Origin: Pararhizobium capsulatum DSM 1112
GTDB lineage: Bacteria > Pseudomonadota > Alphaproteobacteria > Rhizobiales > Rhizobiaceae
DNA length: 64,000 nt
Reading direction: 5' to 3'
Assembly (NCBI RefSeq): GCF_030814475.1
Contig: NZ_JAUSVF010000001.1
Coordinates: forward strand, 1,819,001-1,883,000
Notes under the pieces: generated by a model
The model's input: only the letters and a program-made list of their open reading frames with translations
The model's database searches: none
What the model was told of the DNA's origin: nothing
Made by a program: the position numbers and the translations under genes
In this document: positions 55,120 through 63,796 of the stretch, in pieces
Numbering within the stretch: the first letter of the stretch is position 1
Layout: each line of letters opens with the position of its first letter

Positions 55120-55755
55120 ATGAACGAAAAAAAGTCCGACAATGCGCAGTGGCTTCTGACCTTTCTGCATTCGGCTGTTACGGACAAATTATGTACCAAA
55201 ATCAGCTGCACTACGTGCGGCGCGCGCAAATTCAGGGTGCGGTTGGCGGCGGAGACACAAGAGGCATTCGCCCGCTACGACAGAAAAGAAATTCAACGAA
55301 AGGCGCTTCAATTCGACCGGGGCGGAGATAGCGATATTGTGTTCATGTTGACAGAAAGCTTCGCTCAGGTATCTCCGCCAAAAAGCGATCAACTTCGAAT
55401 GCGTGACGCGGCGATGCTCCTCCTGTTTGATCTCGACCGGATTTTTTTGCACGGCGGAGATCAGTTCTTGCTTGACGAGATGCTTGGAAAAAGTTGGGCG
55501 GGCGACGTGCTTGCAGCCATGCGAGCCCGTTACGAAATTGATGAACAGCGCCGACGAGATCAGGCACTGCGCGCGAACCCAAAATTTGTCCAGGCAGAGA
55601 GGGAGCGGAAGAAAGCCGAGAGAAACAAGCTCCATTTGGCAAGAGTGGCCAGAAAGGAAGAGAGGCTAAGAAAATGGTTAGACAGCAACGCAAAAAAGGA
55701 AGCATTGTTGCCAACATCGACATTGATAGACGAGAAAAGTGAGGGCTCTTACTAG
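55120..55755 (+). CDS. Hypothetical protein with zinc-ribbon-like N-terminus and charged coiled coil
   Basis: A 211-residue protein. The N-terminal part contains KLCTKISCTTCGARKFR, a cysteine arrangement that could bind zinc. The middle (residues ~70-130) is helical and includes LRMRDAAMLLLFDLDRIF. Residues ~145-195 (RRRDQALRANPKFVQAERER...) are a highly charged helix suited to a coiled coil or nucleic-acid binding. Codon use is AT-richer than the core. I do not recognise the family; its place beside the tRNA suggests an accessory gene. Confidence 0.6.
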   Translation: MNEKKSDNAQWLLTFLHSAVTDKLCTKISCTTCGARKFRVRLAAETQEAFARYDRKEIQRKALQFDRGGDSDIVFMLTESFAQVSPPKSDQLRMRDAAMLLLFDLDRIFLHGGDQFLLDEMLGKSWAGDVLAAMRARYEIDEQRRRDQALRANPKFVQAERERKKAERNKLHLARVARKEERLRKWLDSNAKKEALLPTSTLIDEKSEGSY

Positions 55756-55953
55756 GTTAAACTGTGAACGTTTGGCGATCCAAATGGTGCGTTCGCAGTT
55801 GCGATGAATTATGTGGTGGCTGTTTGGGGGATTAGAAGAGAAGTTAATGGTACTTGGCCTACATCGCGACCGTGAAAGCGAAGAGATGGACCTTGAGCAT
55901 GCTGCTCGGGGCCGACCTACCGCTGGCGGCAGATACTAGCTGGGAAATCAACA

Positions 55954-56343
55954 TTGACATTGACCGTTAAAGACGCCTTACGAGCATATGCACGAATGCT
56001 CAACACTTGCGATCTCGAACCGCTATCGCCTTTTCTCAGTGATGATTTTCGCTATACGTCGCAAATGGTGCTCACCAGCATAGGGAGCAAGGCGGACTTT
56101 CTCACCTACATGCGAGAGAAACTGGATGTCATCCGGGGTCGCGATGATCGGCCTGTAGCGGAGATGGGCTATTTACCAGCGATGTTTAACCGGCCGTGCC
56201 TTGTCTTGTCTGAGCGCGACAGTAATACGGCGATCTGCACTGTTCTCACGGAAGTAAGCAATCAAAAGCTTGTGCAGATTGACCTCTGTCTGATCCCAAC
56301 TCCGGGTAGCGCGAAACGAACTGGCGAGCGACCAGGAGAATGA
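55954..56343 (+). CDS. NTF2/SnoaL-like fold protein
   Basis: A 129-residue frame with TTG start; the sequence (DALRAYARMLNTCDLEPLSP, FLSDDFRYTSQMVLTSIGSK, ADFLTYMREKL) resembles the helix-helix-strand opening of NTF2-like proteins, followed by beta strands (TAICTVLTEVSNQKLVQIDL). Family members range from isomerases to immunity proteins, so no function can be given. The ribosome binding site is poor and the start uncertain. Confidence 0.5.
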   Translation: MTLTVKDALRAYARMLNTCDLEPLSPFLSDDFRYTSQMVLTSIGSKADFLTYMREKLDVIRGRDDRPVAEMGYLPAMFNRPCLVLSERDSNTAICTVLTEVSNQKLVQIDLCLIPTPGSAKRTGERPGE

Positions 56344-56557
56344 CGAAAACATAGTGCAAAGCGGCGCGACAGCGTTGTAACTCCGCATTGCTTCGTCTGC
56401 TCCTCAGGATTAGCTTCAATGCATGTGGCCGCTATCATTCGGCAACAACGCTGGGAGGCAGTTGGCGGATCGCCCTCCGATCCGCGCGGCGATTAGGATA
56501 CAAGCTTGAAGTTGTTGCGATAGCGTTCAAACAGCTTGTTGATTTCATCGATACGCC

Positions 56558-58134
56558 GATATCGTTGAAAAACTCGACGGATTATCCGCTCACACGCCCT
56601 TTTCGGTCTTTTGGGCGGTGCACTATGCTGCGATCTGCCTACGCCTTAGCGCAGGGTATCGGTCGATGCCGCCCTCAAGCGGCGATGGCACCGCATGGCG
56701 GCATCTGAGGCCTGAGTTTGGCCAGCCTCCTCAGGTTCTGTGCGGTTGCGGCAAGCAGGAATTCGTCTCTCGCACCACACGGCCCTCGAAGCCTTAAACG
56801 TGCCATCCGTAGTATGCGCTTGAGGTGAGCGAAGAGCATTTCGACCTTCTTTCGACGATGCCGTGACTGCTCATACTCCGGTGTCTTGGCAATCGCTCGG
56901 GCGACATCGCGTGCATCCTCATTGAGATCGCGCGGTACTTTGCGCATAGGCATGTTCGGGCAGCATCGAGGCTTCAGTTCACACTGATCACAGTCCTTCT
57001 TGCTGGCACGATAAAGCCGGGTTCCCTCGGCCGTGATCCCCGATCTGGGTGGGTCGTAAGTGCGGTGGAATTGTTTCAGCTCCTTTCCGGCAGGGCAAAG
57101 GTATTGCTCCTTCTCGGCTTCCCAGGTGAAGTCGGAACGCGAGAAGGTGCCATCCGTCCGCTTCGACTTGTCGAAGACCGGAATGTGCGGCGCGATCTCC
57201 TTCTCGTTGACCAACCAGGCGAGGTTGTCGGCAGAACCGTAGGCACTGTCGGCCGCGAGGTAATCGGGCCGCAAGCCGAAGCGGTTCTCGGTCCTGCCGA
57301 GCATTGTGCGGGATGCACCGACCTCCGCCTGGCGGATCGCCCGTGTCGCCTCCACATCCAGAATGACGCCGTGGTCTGTATCGATCAGATAGTTGGTCGC
57401 ATAGGCGAAGAAGGCGTGGCCTTTGTGGGCACCGGTCCATTGGGCGGCCGGATCAGACGAGGAGATGAACTTCGGCGTGACCGGCGAGGCAGCGCCGAAA
57501 GCAGCATCATCGAGAACAGCCAGATATTCCTGTACCGAGCGTCCCGCATCTTCTTTGGCTTCCCATTCCGATCCTGGTACCGAGCGCTGCTTGTTTGCAT
57601 CCGCCGCGATCAAGCTGGCATCGACTGCAAATCCTTCCGTACCAACCAACCCTTGAGAGAGGCAGCGCTCCACTACCGTTTCGAACATATGCCGCAGGAT
57701 GTCGCTTTGCCGGAACCGGCCATGGCGGTTCTTCGAGAAGCTTGAGTGATCAGGGACCTTGCCGTCCAGACCGAGGCGGCAGAACCAGCGATAGGCGAGA
57801 TTGAGGTGGACCTCTTCGCAAAGCCGTCGCTCCGAGCGAATGCCCATGGAATAGCCGATGATCAGCATTCGCATCATAAGCTCGGGATCAATCGAGGGGC
57901 GACCCGTGGCGCTGTAGAAAGGCTTCAAGTGCGCTCGTACGCTGTCGAGTTCGAGATGGCGGTCGATCCCGCGCAGCATGTGGTCGGCAGGAACGTGATC
58001 ATCAAGGCAGAAGTCGTAGAAGAGCTGCGCTGGAGCTGTCTGGCATCCCATCATCACTCAATCCCCCGCAAATCAATGCGACGATTGAATCATGACATCC
58101 CAATGCCGACAACGGTTAGTTTTTCAACAGTATC
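56558..58134 (-). mobile_element. IS1182-family insertion sequence, complete
   Basis: The element is 1577 bp. Its ends are inverted: left GATATCGTTGAAAAACT (56558-56574) and, on the opposite strand, right GATACTGTTGAAAAACT (58118-58134), with two mismatches. Both ends are flanked by CGCC (56554-56557 and 58135-58138), a 4-bp target duplication. It contains one intact transposase gene on the minus strand. Confidence 0.85.
56675..58057 (-). CDS. IS1182-family transposase
   Basis: A 460-residue DDE transposase. The N-terminal DUF772-type domain is CLDDHVPADHMLRGIDRHLE through RLCEEVHLNLAYRWFCRLGL, and the catalytic RNase-H-like domain contains VDASLIAADANKQRS (first D), YLAADSAYGSADNL (second D) and a C-terminal RRKKVEMLFAHLKRILRM (final E). 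No stop or frameshift interrupts it, and its IS ends are intact, so it is potentially active. Confidence 0.93.
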   Translation of the reverse strand: MMMGCQTAPAQLFYDFCLDDHVPADHMLRGIDRHLELDSVRAHLKPFYSATGRPSIDPELMMRMLIIGYSMGIRSERRLCEEVHLNLAYRWFCRLGLDGKVPDHSSFSKNRHGRFRQSDILRHMFETVVERCLSQGLVGTEGFAVDASLIAADANKQRSVPGSEWEAKEDAGRSVQEYLAVLDDAAFGAASPVTPKFISSSDPAAQWTGAHKGHAFFAYATNYLIDTDHGVILDVEATRAIRQAEVGASRTMLGRTENRFGLRPDYLAADSAYGSADNLAWLVNEKEIAPHIPVFDKSKRTDGTFSRSDFTWEAEKEQYLCPAGKELKQFHRTYDPPRSGITAEGTRLYRASKKDCDQCELKPRCCPNMPMRKVPRDLNEDARDVARAIAKTPEYEQSRHRRKKVEMLFAHLKRILRMARLRLRGPCGARDEFLLAATAQNLRRLAKLRPQMPPCGAIAA

Positions 58135-58591
58135 CGCCAATAGCGGACATTGGCAGTCTTGGAGGTTGGCTTGTCTTGGCGGGCCACCGCATTGGCAGCG
58201 CCGGTCTGCGGCGTGAACACGTGGTTGCAACCGTTTCGCTGGCCCGCCGGGCGCGTCGAGTTTCGCCATGATCTACGCCAAGGGCGCTGGCGCCGCACTT
58301 CTTGCTGCTGCGGGTCGGTTAGGGCCATTTCCTTGGCCTCGACCATCACTCCGGCGGGGGTCGGTGCGATGTGGTAGTTCGGTCGTCGAAGCTGCTCAGA
58401 CCTTCGCCAAGGAAGTACTGCCGAAGCTGGGCCCTCACAACATGTGGAACGCCTTTTCGATCCTGAAAGCGTGCTTCGCCCTGTTCAGTGATTGCCGCAA
58501 TTAGCCCGCATTGACGACATCGTAACAGACCTTGCGGGAACCCGACACCAGCATGTCGATGCCGTTGTTACCTCGGAACCGCTGTTGCCGC
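58135..58591. other. Remnant region right of the IS
   Basis: No intact gene. A plus-strand frame ending at 58504 includes AAQTFAKEVLPKLGPHN, resembling the C-terminal end of luciferase-like flavin monooxygenases, but its upstream part does not. The sequence before it is GC-rich and appears cut by the IS. Confidence 0.3.
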
Positions 58592-59080
58592 TCATCTCGG
58601 CCCCCCGCGCCACAAGCGCAGAACCAGCATGCGCGCCTGATGCAGAAATCCGGGCCGTCGGGGCGGCAGCGGTGCAAGAACAGCCGCCCCTGCCGTTGCT
58701 AGTTTGTGAAACTCGTCATCTGGCGGCATCCGGCCTGCGGCGACTTCCCGGCCTGTTATCTCCGCCAGCGCTATGGGATCGATCAGGCCATCCGTTTTCC
58801 CGATCATGACTTCCTTGATGAGCAGCAAATTATAGTCCTGCCGCCTCGTTTTCCTGAAGCACTCTACGTCACTGACCGCGCCGTGCCGCTCGACGGCATC
58901 CATGATGGCTTTGTGCACGCCCAAACAAAGCACCCGCTCCGCAGCGTTGGTCGCTAGGTCATGCGCGTCATGTATCTCCTCGCGTGCCTGACGCCAGTCG
59001 ATCTGGCCGCTTTGGCCGCGCGCCAAGATCCGCTCGACCAGCAGTTCGGCGGGGGATTTCTGTTCTTCTTGCTGGGTCAT
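58592..59080 (-). CDS. Hypothetical protein
   Basis: A 162-residue soluble protein starting MTQQEEQKSPAELLVERILA, with GGAAG 6 nt before the ATG. It is mainly helical and charged, without known motifs. It lies downstream, on the same strand, of the XRE regulator and the 368-residue conserved protein, after a 288-bp gap without a gene. No function proposed. Confidence 0.6.
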   Translation of the reverse strand: MTQQEEQKSPAELLVERILARGQSGQIDWRQAREEIHDAHDLATNAAERVLCLGVHKAIMDAVERHGAVSDVECFRKTRRQDYNLLLIKEVMIGKTDGLIDPIALAEITGREVAAGRMPPDDEFHKLATAGAAVLAPLPPRRPGFLHQARMLVLRLWRGGPR

Positions 59081-59368
59081 TTCAAAGCTTCCGGTCCGCT
59101 GTGTCGTCGATAACGCTTTTGATGATATACCTGCCTGCTCACAAATGGGAAGTAGGCCAAAGCGCTGCTTGCCTTGCGATGCCACAGACTTGCTGTGGGG
59201 GTCGCGAAAGCGCAGAAGCAAGCCGCCCGTCGCCGGGTAGAAACCATGACCGGCAAAACGGGCTCTAAGCAAGTAAGCAAGTAACCAAAGATGTCGTAAG
59301 GTTGGCAAGGGGACCTGCGCGCTGGGGGTAGGCCGTCCTGCATCGACTTTAGCAATGACCTCCTCCCC

Positions 59369-60475
59369 TCAATTGCCATCCAGCCCCATCCACGAGCCGT
59401 TGGTTCGGATGGGGCGCGGTCCTTTCGATCTTGGTCCCAACGCTTTCGGTACGCCCGTCTTGACGTCTTGGGAGTTCGGCAAGATCGCGCCGGTCTTCTC
59501 GATGAACAGCTCGGCTGCGGACTTCACACCCGCAAGCTTCGCGCTTCCTGGAAGCGCCCCCTGATCCCTGCCGTAATGTTCGAACCACGGCAGTCCGGCA
59601 TCGCTGTACTGCTTTGCCGTCGGCGGCTGATTGGGCGCAGCCTCGCCAGTGATCGTCTTCCAGTCCTTCGCGTGGAGCAAGCTGACGAAGACGCGGTCGG
59701 CGGCAGCGATATCCCAATCGTCGATCTGAAATGGATCGGGATGAATTTCTTGCACCATCCTGCCGCCAGCAGACAGACCCATCGGCTCAGCCACCGAAAG
59801 GGAAGGCATGCGATGCTCGGCAGACATTGGTACGTCTGCTCGCCGCTGCTGCTGTTCCAGCAGCCACTTTTGCTCCTCTTCTCGCCGCCGCTCCTGCTGT
59901 TCTTCCCATTCGCGCCGCCTCTGCTGCCAGACCTCGGCTTTGAGCGGAGCAACCGAAATCTGCAGGCCGCCCCACTCGGCCTCGCCGGTCAGCTGTTCTT
60001 CGACGGAATAACCTTCGCCGAGCGGCATGGCGACGAATTGCCGGATGACGCCCTTTTCGATTGCAAAGCCATCAAGCCAGGGTTGCTCGGGCGAAACCAT
60101 GTAATCCTGGGGCTCGCGATGAAGTCCTGAGCGCCAGCTATCTCCCGTTACCGCGTTGATCTTGCCGGCTGCCACCTTGATCGCCACCGGAAAATTGAGA
60201 TCCCAGTTCGGACCAGAGTTGCGAAAGCTCAACCACATTGCCTCCGCCTGCCACATCGGCAGGATGACACCACCGCGAGCCGTCGTCTCGGCTGGCAGTT
60301 TCCCTGGATAGTCTTCGACGTGCCGCAGAGGGAACGAGCCCAGCCCAGGCGGTAGGGGGTAGGTCTTCTCTGTATCCGGTATCCGCAGCGTACGTTGGAA
60401 ATTAATGGAAAAGCGGGCGCTTTCCTCGATCTGCGGAAAGCGAAAGACGAGGCGGTTGTTTTCAAGTGTGGGCAT
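59369..60475 (-). CDS. Conserved protein of unknown function (368 residues)
   Basis: The sequence carries blocks I associate with a widespread, uncharacterised bacterial family: INFQRTLRIPDTEKTYPLPP, GLGSFPLRHVEDYPG, GKINAVTGDSWRSGLHREPQ, WLDGFAIEKGVIRQFVAMPL, and DPFQIDDWDIAAADRVFVSL. Between residues ~185 and 215 lies a glutamine/glutamate/arginine-rich helix. No membrane segment is evident. It directly follows the XRE gene, 11 bp apart, so they form an operon. Some relatives are labelled integral membrane protein, which this sequence does not support. Confidence 0.7.
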   Translation of the reverse strand: MPTLENNRLVFRFPQIEESARFSINFQRTLRIPDTEKTYPLPPGLGSFPLRHVEDYPGKLPAETTARGGVILPMWQAEAMWLSFRNSGPNWDLNFPVAIKVAAGKINAVTGDSWRSGLHREPQDYMVSPEQPWLDGFAIEKGVIRQFVAMPLGEGYSVEEQLTGEAEWGGLQISVAPLKAEVWQQRRREWEEQQERRREEEQKWLLEQQQRRADVPMSAEHRMPSLSVAEPMGLSAGGRMVQEIHPDPFQIDDWDIAAADRVFVSLLHAKDWKTITGEAAPNQPPTAKQYSDAGLPWFEHYGRDQGALPGSAKLAGVKSAAELFIEKTGAILPNSQDVKTGVPKALGPRSKGPRPIRTNGSWMGLDGN

Positions 60476-60486
60476 AAGGTCCTCTT

Positions 60487-60867
60487 TTACCAGGCGCCGT
60501 CGCGGACTTCCCGCACGATGCGCAAGACTGTATTGTCAGGCATGGTCTTGATCGCCCGGATCAACTCGGCAAAGAGCTGTGGCCGGGCGAGAATTACGGA
60601 ACGCAAATCGGCTGAAATCTTGCCAGCCATCGCGAGCATCACGTCTTTATCCTCGCCGAGTTCGTGCGCGAGCTTGACGAGGGTCTCCTCACTCGGAGGT
60701 GCCACTTCGCCGCGTTCGACGCGCGATAGATAGGCCGCAGTCACGCCGCAGCGCGCAGCCACCTGCCGCAGCGAGAACGTCGCGTCTGCCCCCATCCGCA
60801 GCTCTCTCAGCCTGCGAATGTGTTCCCCAAAACCGAGCCAGTCGATATGATGTTCATGGCGTTGCAT
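60487..60867 (-). CDS. XRE-family transcriptional regulator
   Basis: A 126-residue regulator starting MQRHEHHIDWLGFGEHIRRL. The HTH is FSLRQVAARCGVTAAYLSRV-ERGEVAPPSEETLVKLAHEL, and the C-terminal part (LRSVILARPQLFAELIRAIK) may dimerise or bind a partner. A start upstream (60921) is possible. It heads a unit with the 368-residue protein downstream; autoregulation is likely. Confidence 0.85.
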   Translation of the reverse strand: MQRHEHHIDWLGFGEHIRRLRELRMGADATFSLRQVAARCGVTAAYLSRVERGEVAPPSEETLVKLAHELGEDKDVMLAMAGKISADLRSVILARPQLFAELIRAIKTMPDNTVLRIVREVRDGAW

Positions 60868-61111
60868 GTTGCCTATATGGGTGACACTCACTGCTTTGTC
60901 AAGTTCGCTCTCCGTCGTCAAAATCGCGGGAAGAGCCGCCGGGGGATTGCGTTGAACGTAGCAAGACGGCCTACGTCATACCGGGCAGCCCCTGGGAAAA
61001 CGACCTTCAATTCGAAGCTGAGAGACGAACTGCTCAACGGAGAAATCTTCAACACGCTGAAAGTGGCTAATATCATCATCGATGGCGTTCGTGCCTTATC
61101 ACTTTCGATCC
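60868..61111. other. Intergenic region
   Basis: A short stretch without a supported gene; probably holds the promoter of the XRE operon. Confidence 0.3.
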
Positions 61112-61339
61112 TTAATGGGAAAGCGAGCCCACAATCTCGGGCAAGACTTGGATCGTGAGGAAGACGAAAAGCGCGCCGACGAAGAAGTCTACGGCCCGGA
61201 ACCGCCGTGCCAGCCTGCGCCTTGTTGTCGGCGATTGCGTCACGACCCGCTCGTGACTGATGCCGGTGCCCGGAAGGCTGGTCGACAGGTCTTTGATATG
61301 CCTAACGAGTTTCGGTCGATCTTCTTCGATATCACCCAT
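61112..61339 (-). CDS. 75-residue tail-anchored membrane protein
   Basis: The frame starts MGDIEEDRPKLVRHIKDLST, with GGGAG 8 nt upstream. It has an acidic-to-basic N-terminal portion and one C-terminal membrane helix (FFVGALFVFLTIQVLPEIVG) followed by a very short tail. No family recognised. Confidence 0.55.
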   Translation of the reverse strand: MGDIEEDRPKLVRHIKDLSTSLPGTGISHERVVTQSPTTRRRLARRFRAVDFFVGALFVFLTIQVLPEIVGSLSH

Positions 61340-61486
61340 GAATATTCTCCCTTGGGCTTCGATATGGTCGAAAATTTGGGCCGTCGGGTCGGCGCCGGTA
61401 TTCTTCGGGCGCGGAAATCAGTTCGTCTGTAACGATGGCGCCGGAGGTTTATTTCAAGAGTTTTGGGGCGGTCTTGGCCACCTGTC

Positions 61487-61672
61487 TCAACTTGTATTCA
61501 GCTTTACCGAAGGGACGACGCGGTTGTTGACGTGGCGACGCCAGAAAGCCGGGCATTCGCGCCCAGTCAGTTCGGCGGAAATGTAAATATTCACGTCATT
61601 GAAAATTGCTCCACGTGATCGGTTGCCTTTCTCGACCACGACCACCTTCAGGTCGCCCTGATGGATGTCCAC
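61487..61672 (-). pseudogene. Gene fragment
   Basis: The frame DIHQGDLKVVVVEKGNRSRG with FNDVNIYISAELTGRECPAF looks protein-like, and the reading remains open upstream through IARVFPDVD until a stop. No start with ribosome binding site was found. It is probably the 3' end of a broken gene. Confidence 0.35.
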
Positions 61673-61744
61673 ATCGGGGAAAACGCGCGCGATTGCTGGG
61701 CGGCAAGGAGCAGTTCAGGGCCTTTGGCAGAAAGGCGCAAAATA

Positions 61745-61915
61745 ATGGCAACGGAGAACAAGACGACCCGCAAGCGATCAGTTCAAGGCGATGGTCGAGG
61801 GAAATCTTGGACGCCACCGCCTGACCTGAAAGTGAAGGCGAGGCTGCGATCCGGCATAGTTGGACGGGTTCGACACACTTGCGGGGTGAAGAAAAACTGC
61901 GTCACGCAAGGTTGA
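61745..61915 (+). CDS. Possible 56-residue basic protein
   Basis: ATG 61745, with GAAAGG about 9 nt upstream, opens a basic protein (MATENKTTRKRSVQGDGRGK...). It overlaps other small open frames and may be chance. Confidence 0.3.
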   Translation: MATENKTTRKRSVQGDGRGKSWTPPPDLKVKARLRSGIVGRVRHTCGVKKNCVTQG

Positions 61916-62166
61916 TAGCGTTTCAGTCCTAAAGCTAAACCCGGGCTGCGCCGAGTTATCATGCCTCGCGGGGATTGTCCGGCGGTGGCGGTGCGGCGGC
62001 GATGAACGGGTCGTTGGTGATCTCGACCCGCCCGGTCATGCCGTTGTAGACAAGCAGAAAGTGCCGTAGGAACGACCGTTCCCAATGGCCATCACCACCG
62101 GGATGGCCTCCTTCCTGACCTTCGCTGACGAAGAACTCGCGCCAACGTCGTTGTCGTGACGGGGCT
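61916..62166. other. Region with a minus-strand fragment
   Basis: The minus strand at 61965-62060 encodes MTGRVEITNDPFIAAAPPPP and then a stop; this may be a small gene end. Nothing else is supported. Confidence 0.25.
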
Positions 62167-62730
62167 TCATTCGCTTTCCAAAGCGTCGGCGAGGTCGCCG
62201 GTTATATGGGGAAGAACTATGCCAAAATGTATCATATGAAAGGGCCCATCATATCTTCCGTTGGATAAGCCTGCATTTTCTAAGTCCGCCAAGGTATTGC
62301 TGGCACCGCTATAACAATGTACCGCTTTTAACCATAGATATAATTCGAATTGTTTATTATTACCAACTGACTGTTCTATCGATTTGTATACGTCAACACA
62401 ATATTTTCCTAATTTCCTTAGCTGATCCAATGAATACTGGGAGGAGTTTATTGCTCGCGTCATACGCTCCGTATCCTTGCTATTCATTTCATTGGCTAGC
62501 CATTCATCGTCGATGGGCGAGTTGTTTGGAATTCGACCATAGAAGTTCTTCCAATACGCGAGGGAGGCCTGAGCTATCGCTTTGCGTTGAACCGGTGGAT
62601 CTTTTGAGACCCACGTCGCCTTGTTCACGGCCACGTCGAGTTCAAAGGTGCTAGCTAGGCCGTTTCCCGCGACAAGGACCGTCATCAAGAAACTCGAAAC
62701 AACAGCCACGTACTTTCTGCAGACAAACAT
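62167..62730 (-). CDS. Exported hypothetical protein
   Basis: A 187-residue protein with a signal peptide (VVSSFLMTVLVAGNGLAST). The mature part is helical (AIAQASLAYWKNFYGRIPNN, FELYLWLKAVHCYSGASNTL) with two cysteines (KYCVDVY, AVHCYSG) that could pair. Codon use is markedly AT-rich compared with the core, pointing to transfer. No family recognised. Confidence 0.65.
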   Translation of the reverse strand: MFVCRKYVAVVSSFLMTVLVAGNGLASTFELDVAVNKATWVSKDPPVQRKAIAQASLAYWKNFYGRIPNNSPIDDEWLANEMNSKDTERMTRAINSSQYSLDQLRKLGKYCVDVYKSIEQSVGNNKQFELYLWLKAVHCYSGASNTLADLENAGLSNGRYDGPFHMIHFGIVLPHITGDLADALESE

Positions 62731-62982
62731 CGTCTAAATCCCAATGATTGAACATCCCCAAGCGCGCACTCTTTGACGCAGTGAATGGCAAGTCAAGGGT
62801 GAACTCGGTTCGTTCGCTGCCGGTTCAGTAACCGCCTCGATTGCGGTAGGTTGGCTGGTAGGCCTTGGAACGTCGCCGTCATTGAATGGTCCAGCAGCCG
62901 CACGATGGTCCTGCATGTGGTCGCGCCCGGCAAGGCGTACTACGCCCTTCGCTTCGATGCTCTTCACCCACCTAGCGGCTGC

Positions 62983-63426
62983 TCACCGTCCGCTTCTCAG
63001 TGAGCGGACCATTGCCTTCTGGAGTTCGCGCAGCGGCCCACACTCCTGTGTAAATTGATCGGTGGATATTTGCGCGAAGCTTTCACCATGCAACTCACGC
63101 TTGGCCATCAGGTCGGCCAGCTTGATGTCTGACATGGTCTTGGCGATTTCTTCAGTATGGGGTTGCCGGTCGGGAGTGAGCCCGTCGACCAACATAACCA
63201 CACCGACGAGTTTCCATCCCCGCTCGTTGTCCTCGAACGCGGTGACGTTCTGCGTCAAACCTGCGCGTCGGGCAGCGTCGGCACCCATGCGGAAGTAAGC
63301 GCTGCACTGGATGAGCGCCTGCCCAATCTCGTAGTGCTGCTGCGGGGTGAACGGGTCGCCCTGTTCCTGCGCATGTGCACTGCCAGCTATGCCAGCGGCA
63401 GCTATAAGCATCAGAAGTTTCTTCAT
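62983..63426 (-). CDS. Exported hypothetical protein
   Basis: A 147-residue protein with a signal peptide (MKKLLMLIAAAGIAGSAHAQ). The mature domain is helical, with two cysteines (IQCSAYFRMG and TQECGPLRE) suggesting one disulfide. GC content is higher than that of the exported gene to its left. It may be periplasmic; no family recognised. Confidence 0.68.
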   Translation of the reverse strand: MKKLLMLIAAAGIAGSAHAQEQGDPFTPQQHYEIGQALIQCSAYFRMGADAARRAGLTQNVTAFEDNERGWKLVGVVMLVDGLTPDRQPHTEEIAKTMSDIKLADLMAKRELHGESFAQISTDQFTQECGPLRELQKAMVRSLRSGR

Positions 63427-63796
63427 TTCACTGACCTCTTGTCGGTTGGGTCATTGCTGATGGTCCGAGCGGCGCTTTGCCGATACGGGCTTTTAGCAAC
63501 GTTATCGTGTTTTCCCTATGAATATCCAGATCGGAGCTTCAAAACCGAAAGCAACAGGTCCGGATTGGGAGTGCGACGGCAATTTGACCGGTTCGGGGCA
63601 TTCGACAACATTGCATCACCGAGTTTTCCCGCTGGCGGCGAGCATGCCCACTCGCACCGCTTCTTTGCACAATACGTACGCATTTTTTAGAAAAAACAAT
63701 GGATTAGAATGTACAGCACATCTTCGTAAACCATGATCTTATTGTCGCAAGAGCCGCAATCTGCAAAAATGAAAGCATATAAAGTTGGCATCAGAA
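63427..63796. other. Intergenic region
   Basis: About 370 bp without a supported gene, upstream of a partial gene on the plus strand. AT content rises towards 63780. Confidence 0.3.

Noticed and set aside
58268..58504. Flavin monooxygenase gene
   Set aside because: Only a short C-terminal-like segment fits; the rest does not, so it is at most a fragment.
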